A DNA stretch of 17,686 nt, from NCBI GenBank assembly GCA_021029095.1, contig JAJOHG010000476.1, positions 1 through 17,686 on the forward strand, given 5' to 3'. The position numbers and the translations under genes are program-made. The DNA is from Phellopilus nigrolimitatus. Lineage: Eukaryota; Basidiomycota; Agaricomycetes; Hymenochaetales; Hymenochaetaceae. The notes beneath the pieces were generated by a model. It had not been told where the DNA came from. It was given only the letters and a program-made list of their open reading frames with translations, and did no database searches. How positions within the stretch are numbered: position 1 is the stretch's first letter; each line of letters starts with the position of its first letter. Positions 9,484 to 17,686 of the stretch are shown one piece after another.

Positions 9484-10288
9484 TAAATGTCAGGAATCGA
9501 GAGCCTTTACCCATCGTCATACTAGCTGGCGGACGAGTGAGTGTGAAACTCTTGTTTTCTCTCCCTAATTTTCGATCATATAATATGCATTCTTCTTCGT
9601 GGTACTTGCCAGGTATTTGAAGCCATTTGTAGCTATTATTTATGCAGACTAGTATCATACAGAATCAAGACTCGATGCAGTCCGTTGAATCCGTTCCATT
9701 TCGTTTGCATTTGCATTGAATTTTCCAGCGCCTTTCTCAGTCACCTTAGCGCGCAAATGGCTTAAATCCCTTCTGCCAACACGTGAACGTAAGGCGGTAC
9801 AATATGGCGTTTTGACATTTTCGCTGTCAGATAGGCAATACCGAATCCGGATTTCCAATCGTCCATTTGACAACTGTCTGGATCAGCTTGATGTGTATCC
9901 TTCTTCACATTTCACTGTCGTGTTTTAGTTGTGGCACCACACTCATCTTGCATTCCTTAAGACACACTTAAGAGTCTTAGACTGCTGTGCTGTTGCGGCG
10001 CTGCGTAGTGCTTTACTCCCTCGTAAGTATGTTCCTTCGCACGCTGAGTTTAGACCATGCGCAACTCTCTCACAATCTCCGCATCCCACGAATTGTCGTC
10101 AGAGTAATCTCCAAGCATTTGAAGACTGTTTTATTGCGTGGCGGCGGGAAATGGAAGAAAAAAGCGCAGGGGAACAACTGGAACAGATAATTATCCGCTG
10201 TCATTCAGCAGGCGACGACGCCGACGGCGACGATCACGAAGGGTTATCTGGTTACCATAAGCGGCTAATTATAGCAGGAGGCGGGGGA

Positions 10289-10304
10289 AGTCGGCGTGCC
10301 GACT
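10289..10304. promoter_or_regulatory. Inverted CGG-N4-CCG motif upstream of the ABC transporter
   Basis: AGTCGGC and GCCGACT are perfect complements around GT, about 180 bases before the ATG at 10485. The centre is CGG-N4-CCG, the layout of sites bound by dimers of Zn(II)2Cys6 fungal regulators, which often control transporter genes. Binding is only inferred. Confidence 0.3.
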
Positions 10305-10484
10305 CAAATGAATAGCTGTAGACTCGCATGGACACGCATGCCCGACTCGGATAGCTGCGATCCCACTGTCAAGCTGCGACTACTGCGCTTTTTTGTGAGG
10401 ACGATCAGAAGACACGGTCGGGCAGTATATCTTCCCATGGGACGTTGAACAAACTGCCGCGACTCGGTGCTGTCGATTGCAACC

Positions 10485-13400
10485 ATGAACTTGCAAACGT
10501 TGAGCAAGATGTTGCTCACGGACGAGGTTTATCTACGCCAGTCTTGGGCGCTCTTCGTCAAGAATATGATTGTGTTGTCCAAGCATCCGTATGTGAGTGT
10601 TCTTCTGCAATCATTCTTGAATTTATCTAGAGCTCACGTCGGCGTCCACAGCTGAATCTGCTCAGATGTTTGGTCCTGCCCATTGCGTATGGGGTTTTCC
10701 TGGCACTTGCTCAACTCTTTTTTACAAAGCCGAATAACGTAACTGCTCTTCAACCTCATTCTCTTATTGTGAATAACCTTGTTATCGTTTAAAACAGTTT
10801 GGCCTTGGTCAACCTGTCCCAGTCGCTTCTCTCAAGGACAAAATTGACGGCTCTCTCGCTCTCTATTGGGTAGATGGCACGAATGGCACAGGCTCCCCCT
10901 CTCCCTCAGATATCATGACACACGTCACCAGCGGCTTCTCTAGTTCACAGTTGCGTGTCGTCCACCAGGTCAACTCTCAGGTAGACATCGTCCAAGCGTG
11001 TCCGCAGAATTTCAATTTGTTCTCGGAGTGTTTCGCAGCGGTGACATTTGATGCACTTCCTGCTTCCGCGAATGATTCGGCGCCATTGAACTATACTATT
11101 ATGGTGGATGGAGGTCTTTTTCACATTGATGTGGTGAAACATACGAGCGATTATGAGGAGCGCGTGCTTCCGCTCCAATGGGCCATTGATTCAGTGCGTT
11201 GTTAACATTGCAACTAACGAGCCATCTATTTGCTTATAATAATGATATAATAATGTGCAGGCGATCATAGAATTGAAGACGGGAACTCAGACGCCTACTC
11301 CCCTCGAATGGCCCTTCACGCAGGAGACAAATAAAGAGCAATTCACGGATATCAGGATTAGTCCGTCCAAAATTGTGCTTCTCAACTTATTTCTGAAACA
11401 TTGTTTTCGTCACAGGTTATCTTAGAGGCATTAGAGAACTTCTCGTGATTGCACTGTAAGCTAAATCCCAAATTTTAGGAACTCCGCTTGTTCCTCACTA
11501 TAATCATTCAGGTTCGTCTGTTATGTCGGTATAGCATACCAGCTTCCAGGGGCGTACGTGGCGGAGCGAGCAAACCTTCTGACCAGTCACCTCCAAGCTA
11601 TGGGCCTACGCGATTCTGCGCGTATGATGTAGGACGATAGCCTATGCAAATGATATACACGCTGACGACATCCTCGCAGGATGTGGCATTTTAGCATCAC
11701 CTTAATTTACTATCCCGCTTGGCTCATTGTGGCAGTCGTGTGGCATTCTCGCATTTTCACTGGGACCAGTATCGCGATCGTCATGTCTGTCCACACATTA
11801 TTAGGGTCAGTCACTTGGGTGAAACTGGTACACGAAAAGCTGAAGTTGCGTATACGTACAGGCCCTTACTGGCGAGTTGGTCCTTCTTCGTGAGCGCGTG
11901 GTTCGAAAGCTCTCCTCAGCTCGCTGCTGTTGTTTCAACATTCCTAGCTATCGTATTTGCGATACTTGCACAGGCCTTCGGTAGTGCATCTACAGGCGCA
12001 GCGTTCATCTTCTCGCTTGTCTTTCCACCCGGGTTCTATATATTCACGATCCGCGCTATAGTAGGCTTCGAGGTCAATCATGTTAAGACGAATCTCTTAA
12101 AAGCCGACCCAGATAACAATCTAATTATCCTGCCTTTGATTGTGGCTGCAGTCGTGAGTGCGCTGAATTATTACTTGAAGTCGGGCTGAAGGCCACTTTC
12201 TATTTATTAGATTGGCACTGGCCTCTATCCGGTATTAGCTGTATTTATAGAACGGCGGCTTTACAATGCCCGCCAGCCTTCTAGCTCGTCCAAGTCATCC
12301 TGGCTGTGTAGTCTACGCCGACGCTCATTGAAAAAGGCATGTAGTGATGATACCAACCGGTCGCTCCCTCCGAATACGGCCATATCGATCCGCAACCTGA
12401 AGAAGACCTTCAGTGCCCGTCCGTGGTGGAGCTGGCGAAGACAAGACATAACAGCGATCGTAGACTTGACGCTGGATATACCGAAGTTTGGTATCTTTGT
12501 ATTATTGGGCTCTAACGGGTTCGTCTTGACCAGTTCCTCGATACAAATGAAGAAATCAAGGTTGGCATTTGCTCATTTCCTTTACTTGTTGTAGAGCAGG
12601 GAAATCCACGGCACTATCAATTCTCGCTGGGCTGCAAGGCAGGACATCCGGCGACGTGCTCTATGAAGGTGGCACTTCGCGACCACCACACGGCGTGCTT
12701 GGGATCGTTCCGCAGAAAAACGTGCTCTTTCCGGAGCTGACGTGCTACCAGACTGTCCGTTTGTGGCAGGCCATCAAACGTGCAGAAGGATCTACCGACG
12801 AGGAAGATCTGGTGCAGCTCCTGATAGACTGCGATTTGGGGAATAAGATCGATGCGAATGCGGAGACTCTTAGCGGGGGACAGAAAAGAAAACTACAGTT
12901 AGCGGTGGGGTTGGCTGGAGGTTCGAAAAGTATGTTCTAATTTATTCATCCATCATTGGTTCATTAGCATCGTAAGTCTGACCTTTCTACAGTCGTTCTC
13001 GTGGATGAGTGCACCTCCGGTGTAGATCCCTTGTCGCGACGAGCGTTGTGGAGAACGTTGACCTCAGTCCGCAACGAAAGAACTGTTGTTTTCACCACGC
13101 ATGTAAGTCTCAACCTAAGTCCCCCTTTAAGTTGCAGAATTATTGGCTGAACTGCTCTTAACAAGTTCCTGGATGAGGCAGACCTTCTAGGAGACAATAT
13201 CGCCATTCTGGCTACTCCGGGAAAGCTGGTGGCAGAAGGTTCACCGGTGTCTCTCAAGTCAACGCTTGGCGAGGGGTACATCGTCCACGTCTCTCTAGTA
13301 CCCACCTATGAATTTGAGAAGCTTAGACCTGGACCATCACCTGAGCTCCTCGAAAAGATACGATCCATAGCACCTAATGCGTACATGACTTCGCCAAGGT

Positions 13401-16400
13401 CTGCGTCCGCATCCTATCATCTCAAGTCGAAGGACTCCGCAACGGTCGAGAAAGTGCTCAGCCTCATAGAACAGGAGAAGGCGGCTCTCGGAGTGTCGTC
13501 GTACGAGGTACACGGGACGTCAATGGAAAATATATTTTTGGAGTTGATGAAAGAGCACGGGCAAGGAATGCAAGGAATACAGGACCAGCCCGAGGAAATT
13601 ACTAGCATTAAGGTCGAGCAGGTAGAGACGAAGGGGTCGATCACTTCTGCATCTGACACCCCGCGAATCCTGAACTTGACGAACGGAAGGCGACGCTCGC
13701 CTTTCAGCCAGGCATTCACAATCTTTCATAAGCGCTGTCTTATCGCACGTCGCGCTTGGATGACGCCCGTACTCTCGTTGATCATCGCGGTTGCGGGCTC
13801 GTGCATCCCGCTATTCTTCCTCTCTAAACTCGCGCAGACTTGCGAGACTACGATCGACTCACATGCTTCGGCAACAGTCATGCCACTGTACTTCCCTCTG
13901 TCGGCGCTGCAGATTCAGACGGGTTCGGTTGAGTCGGACGGTAATACAATCCTAACGGTGCCGCCTAATATCATCGGGACCCTAGGTACATCTGCAGCCT
14001 CGTTGCTAACAACGAACGTGCAAGATAATACAACTTTCGTCGCCGAGATAAATCAGAACTTCAGCGACCTGTCGCTGGGCGGTGTCTCCGTGGACCTGTC
14101 ATCTGGGAGTACTCTCATCGCGTGGGAGGCGTCCCCACCAGGACTTACAGGGCCGACTATGCTTAACCTAGCAACGAATATCTTGTATAATAGTGCATTG
14201 AACTCCACCAACCAAGGCACAGGGTCGCCGAGTATTATTTCACCGAGCCTCCGGAATTTCCCAGGGGTTGCAGCTGGGACACTGGTCGCGCTTAAGTGGG
14301 AAGTTTTCTTCGGCGCAGCCATGGTAAGTCGGACAATTTCACAAGTCTTGTCCTGATATGCGTTTAACAATGTGTACCTAATAGGCGGTCTTCCCCGCGT
14401 TCTACGCGCTCTACGTCTCCAATGAACGCCGGTCGTCTGTACAGGCTATGCAGCTATCCAACGGACTGGCAGATCCAGTTGGACTGTGGCTGGGTCATCT
14501 CATGTTTGACTCGATGTTCTCAGTCGCTGCGGCTACAATTATTATTATCGTGTTCGCGACTGTGACAACCCAGCTACACGGGCTTGGCCTTTTCGTAAGT
14601 CTATTTATCTGACTTGTACTCTTGGAAGTTTTTTAAAAGCTACTCAACCGTTGGTTACATAAAGTGGGTAGTACTGGCGCTTTACGGAATTACTGGAGCG
14701 CTGTTTGCGTATTGTGTATCCCTTGTCACAGCCTCACCGCTAGCAGCATTCGCAGTTGTTGCTGGATACCAAGTGATCATGTTCGTGGTAAGTACCTGCG
14801 CCGAATGTATCTGTTATGCAATGAGCTCACGGATCTTCAGCTTTATGTGGCAGCGTATCTGTAAGTATCTGCGTCTGGTGCATTGCGTATGCGATGAGCT
14901 CACAGGAATTTTCAGTCTTACTGCGACTTACGCAAAAACTTCGCAAGCTGGGAGCATAATCACCATCATTCGTATGTTCTTTATTTATTTCTTATTGGTT
15001 TTCTACTCTAATGTTTTAACTAGATTTCACTTTGTCGGTCCTTTCCCCGGTCGCTAGTCCAGTGAGTTTGACTGATTCTCGCCTTAGATTGCGCACTACT
15101 GATTATGTTCAGGTGCGAGCTTCGTTCGTATCAGTGAACCTCTTTTCTCTGCTTTGCAACGGCAATGAACCAGATCTCTCGACTGGCTCAATGAGAGCCA
15201 TGAAAAAGTTTGGAGGGCCGATCACGTACCTGATCATTTACTCTCTCGTTCTTTTCGCCTTCCTAGTCTGGTTCGATTCTGGAACCAAGTTCTCCACAAA
15301 CTGGTATCTTCATTCAAGAAGAAAAGCCGCACCGTCTCAGGTGTACCGAACAAGGGAGAACCACTGAAGGATATTCAAGAAGAAGCAGATGCAGTCGCCG
15401 TGTCATCTGACCCGCTGCGAGTTATGCATGTCACGAAGAAGTATCAAGGATCAATGGTCAATGCTGTCGACGATGTCAGTTTTGGCGTATCTCGCGATAC
15501 TGTCCTCGCGCTTTTGGGCCCAAATGGGGCTGGAAAAACCTCGACGTTCAACATTATTCGTGCGCACATTCCTTCATAGTCATGCGTGTGGATTTCTCGT
15601 TATTGATTGCATTCAACCAATAACATAGGTGGAGATGTCATTCCAGAGCAGGGCGACGTGCTTATCAAAGGCACATCCGTCGTCCGAAACCCAAGAACTG
15701 CCAGGATTTCGTTGGGAGTCTGCCCACAGTTCACAGCCATTGACTCGCAGCTCAACGTGCGCGAGCACCTGCTTATCTACGGAAGGTTGAAGGGGCTGTA
15801 CAGGGGCGCCGAGCTGGATCGAAACATCGACATACTCCTCGATGCTACTGCACTTGCGCCGTATGCCGGTCGCCTGGCAAGTAAGCTGTCGGGGGGGAAT
15901 CAGCGCAAATTGTCGCTTGCAATCGCCCTTATCGGTCAGTTGCGGCGGCTCTTATTTTCGTCAATCCACAATTAATTGTCCATTATGGCGCTCTAGGAAA
16001 CCCACCGGTCATCTTGATAGACGAATTCTCAACCGGAGTGGACGCAAAAATGAAACGCGACATGTGGGAAACGCTAAGGAATGTTGCAATTGGTAAAGCC
16101 GTTGTGATAACGACTCGTGAGTGGTTGTATAGGGAGCATTGGAGGTTTTCCATTAACGTCTTGTAGATTCCATGGAAGAGGCCTCCGCATTAGCTAACAA
16201 AGTTGGGATAATCTCGGGCAGGTTACTTGGTGCGTCTATTACTGTATTCGCTGACCTCTCGTTGGGATAACCATACTGACAATCATCTTATCAGTTGTCG
16301 GGTCTACCCACTCGCTAGCAGCGCGCTACCCTATTTACGAAATCCATTTCTCTTGTCGTACAAGGGAGGAGGCTACGAAAGCGCAGGAACTCATGATGCG

Positions 16401-16644
16401 AATTCCTGGATCGCGGAAGGCAGACGATGTCGCCACGCGTTTCGAGGTGCCCGTAGATGACCAGACACAGACTCTAGCAAGCCTGTTCAGGACGCTATCT
16501 GAGTATGGTGACTTTTCTGATTACACAGTTGAAAAGGTCAGTCTGGAAAGTGTTTTTTTGAAAGTGGTAAGGGAGAATGGGGTCGAAGAGGAGGACTTTG
16601 CTGCGAGGAGCGGAAAGAAGCGTTGGTTCGACAGGAACTGCTAA
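10485..16644 (+). CDS. Full-size ABCA-type ABC transporter
   Basis: A membrane ATPase with the layout TMD1-NBD1-TMD2-NBD2, probably moving lipids or lipid-like compounds; the substrate is unknown. Exons: 10485-10592, 10652-10738, 10798-11193, 11261-11360, 11416-11455, 11512-11628, 11680-11805, 11862-12153, 12211-12518, 12595-12929, 12993-13102, 13166-14323, 14385-14594, 14665-14787, 14841-14860, 14916-14971, 15024-15061, 15113-15559, 15629-15934, 15997-16116, 16167-16229, 16295-16644; about 1636 residues. Each half has one membrane helix, a large extracytoplasmic loop, then a helix cluster, the ABCA pattern. NBD1: GSNGAGKST (Lys528), Q-loop VPQKN, LSGGQKRK (617-624), Walker B IVLVDE (637-642), His673. 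NBD2: GPNGAGKTS (from 15517), CPQF, LSGGNQRK (from 15885), VILIDE (16008-16025), H-loop His at 16116/16167-16168. TMD2 ends with IIHFTLSVLSPVAS and VSVNLFSLLCNG. The frame must shift between about 15280 and 15365 to enter NBD2, so the gene may be broken or misread there; the rest looks intact. Confidence 0.93.
14788..14915 (+). repeat. Two related adjacent introns around a 20-base exon
   Basis: Intron 14 (14788-14840, 53 bases) and intron 15 (14861-14915, 55 bases) align over their whole length with about 40 identities in 55 columns. They share the start GTAAGTA-CTGCG and an identical block ATGAGCTCAC, and both end TTCAG. Most differences are transitions. The exon between them is only 20 bases (14841-14860, coding LYVAAY plus two bases). 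Both splices are required for the conserved protein reading LYVAAYLLTATYAKTS. The likeness goes well beyond shared splice signals and points to a common origin. Confidence 0.8.
15266..15369 (+). other. Reading-frame break in the ABC transporter linker
   Basis: The TMD2 frame (IYSLVLFAFLVWFDSGTKF) runs to a TGA at 15365-15367. The NBD2 frame, two bases further on, is already open here and reads DIQEEADAVAVSSDPLRV from about 15370. No ordinary intron joins them. The options that keep the phase are 15266-15318 (53 bases, weak GTCTGG donor, removes the VWFDSG stretch), 15289-15326 (38 bases) and 15341-15369 (29 bases). A single missing base would also explain it. Confidence 0.6.
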
Positions 16645-16900
16645 TTATTATTTTTAACATTTGTATGTATATCATATATGGACTTCCATGCTATGTTTCG
16701 TAGGATCTATGCTGAGAGTCGCTCACGATCAGGAGTTGGAGAAATGATGAGTCAAACAGCCGTCGATCATTCAGTTAGGACGCGTCACGTGTGGATGCTT
16801 TGACGACTCTCCAATTAGCCACAATCACCGTGTCGGCGTGTCAAGCGTGTGCCGAAACCTCCACTCTCAACACCTAAACCTTCACGTCCGCTACTCAGCC
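16645..16900. other. Intergenic: ABC transporter 3' flank and SIKE-family promoter
   Basis: An AT-rich run (16642-16680) right after the ABC transporter stop is a likely 3' UTR. A CACGTG palindrome at 16786-16791 lies about 110 bases before the next ATG. I see no gene here. Confidence 0.5.
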
Positions 16901-17686
16901 ATGTTCGGGGTAGAACGCGACACAGATGCCGACATATGTCGCGTCTGGCACATGGTACAGGAGCTTAGCGAGCAGCTCGCCCACAACCAAAAGCTCGTCG
17001 TTAGTCTGCAGTCGCAAGCCGGTACATTGAAGGTATAATTAATGAGTCTTGTGCGTGCGCTAGGAAGTTGTTGACGGACTCGCCGGACGTTTTCTAGGGT
17101 CAAGTGTTACATAACGGGACGGGTTATACGCTGAGGAGGTTTAATGTCGATCTTTCGCAAGGCAAGTTCGCAGTTGTATATCCCGAAAGCCAATAGTTAT
17201 CAATTTACTGGTTTTAGAGGAATTTGAATCAGAGCTGGAGCGAGTGAATGCCCAGACGATCATCGAGAACCAAACGCTTGTGCACGAGAACAGACAATTG
17301 AGTGGGCTTCTGAAGAACTATGAGGAAACGCTAGACACGGTTATGTCTAAATTTCGTAACCATTCTGTGCGTATATATCCCGTCCGATATGTCTTCTACT
17401 CAACTCCATCCATACAGCTCGCCGCCCAGCAGCATGAATTCACCGTCACGCGACATTACGAGATGCTCATGTTGTCTCGTGAGACAAACCCATGAACCCG
17501 GAGCTGTCAAATAACACGCATGTCAACGCGTCGTTGCAGCGGCTCTCTCAAAATCTCCGCATGCTATTGCGTTCTCTCGGAGGCGAGGACATGGAGTCTC
17601 CCTCGAACAAGGAGAGTGGATCGTTGGAGGAGTTCAGCGGTTTCCTGGACGACGAGTCGCGCGAAGACTGGGCCGTTGAACGCGAA
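16901..17686 (+). CDS. SIKE/FGFR1OP2-family coiled-coil protein (STRIPAK subunit type), 5' part
   Basis: Resembles the SIKE/FGFR1OP2 family, whose fungal member SCI1 is a small coiled-coil subunit of the STRIPAK phosphatase-kinase scaffold controlling development and cell fusion. Exons: 16901-17032, 17098-17161, 17218-17366 and 17418 to the right edge; introns 65, 56 and 51 bases, the second of GC-AG type. The visible protein has a first helix (DADICRVWHMVQELSEQLAHN), a short basic link, then a long coiled coil ending in the family signature ENRQLSGLLKNYEETLDTVM followed by SKFR, and QQHEFTVTRHYEMLML in exon 4. That frame stops at TGA 17493-17495. A second frame, open from 17483 to the edge, reads like the continuation (NASLQRLSQNLRMLLRSLGG, then acidic). 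The frames must join within about 17483-17492. No stop codon of the full gene is in the window. The family call rests on the signature; the STRIPAK role is inferred. Confidence 0.75.
17162..17217 (+). other. GC-AG intron in the SIKE-family gene
   Basis: The exon ends CAAG and the intron begins GCAAGT and ends TTTTAG. AAG|GCAAGT is the usual strong context of the rare GC donor class. Joining here gives Gln-Glu-Glu-Phe and enters the conserved coiled coil. The only nearby GT donor (17165, GTTCGC) leads at once to a stop codon, so the GC site is needed. Confidence 0.75.

Larger units (their letters stand above)
8737..10484. other. Gene-poor interval, 1.75 kb
   Basis: No confident gene. It holds the 3' flank of the Ser-rich gene, two minus-strand frames described separately (8921-9483), further frames of under 130 codons on both strands with no recognisable motif, a GAC/GGC-rich patch near 10212-10232, and the presumed ABC transporter promoter before 10485. 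I saw no tRNA and no terminal inverted repeats here. Confidence 0.5.

Noticed and set aside
9929..10315. Plus-strand frame of 128 codons upstream of the ABC transporter
   Set aside because: No motif; its tail comes from a GAC/GGC-rich patch, and the transporter has its own better start at 10485.
10593..10630. Shorter first intron of the ABC transporter (acceptor at 10630)
   Set aside because: Also keeps the frame but is only 38 bases and inserts an Arg-rich stretch before the first membrane helix; the acceptor at 10651 gives a 59-base intron and a more typical sequence.

Overview
The window reads as nuclear DNA of a filamentous fungus, most likely an agaricomycete basidiomycete. The genes are dense and cut by many short GT-AG introns, mostly 50-76 bases, and the protein families are eukaryotic and fungal in character. 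There is no operon, no bacterial-type signal, no CRISPR array, and no tRNA or rRNA that I could recognise. All gene models below were spliced by eye from reading-frame continuity and conserved motifs.

Layout. Bases 1-679 (minus) hold the 5' part of a homeodomain transcription factor that runs off the left edge. Bases 780-3500 are a gene-poor, AT-rich stretch carrying mobile or repetitive DNA: a 796-bp non-autonomous transposon with perfect 27-bp terminal inverted repeats and a TA target duplication (1276-2071), and a 681-bp inverted-repeat-bounded element with three diverged tandem units that each carry a CACGTG palindrome (2270-2950). A separate 19-bp inverted pair (1069-1087 and 3171-3189) brackets both. 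A possible small minus-strand gene (3177-3503) faces away from the next gene.

Bases 3596-6389 encode a complete 846-residue Nup96/Nup145C scaffold nucleoporin in five exons, as a gene on its own without the Nup98 half. Bases 6822-8736 encode a serine-rich protein of unknown function, behind a TATA-like box. Bases 8737-10484 are mostly empty of convincing genes.

Bases 10485-16644 encode a full-size ABCA-type ABC transporter in about 22 exons, with two membrane halves and two complete nucleotide-binding domains. Its reading frame breaks just before the second nucleotide-binding domain. Two of its adjacent introns are clearly related to each other and flank a 20-base exon. Bases 16901-17686 hold the 5' part of a SIKE/FGFR1OP2-type coiled-coil protein (the family of the fungal STRIPAK subunit SCI1), with a GC-AG intron and a second apparent frame break near 17483-17492; it runs off the right edge.

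The genes do not form a pathway: a transcription factor, a nuclear-pore scaffold, an orphan, a membrane transporter and a signalling-scaffold subunit sit side by side, as is usual in a fungal chromosome arm. I found no convincing new multi-gene system. The items most worth checking are the duplicated introns, the two frame breaks, and the nested inverted-repeat architecture of the repeat island.
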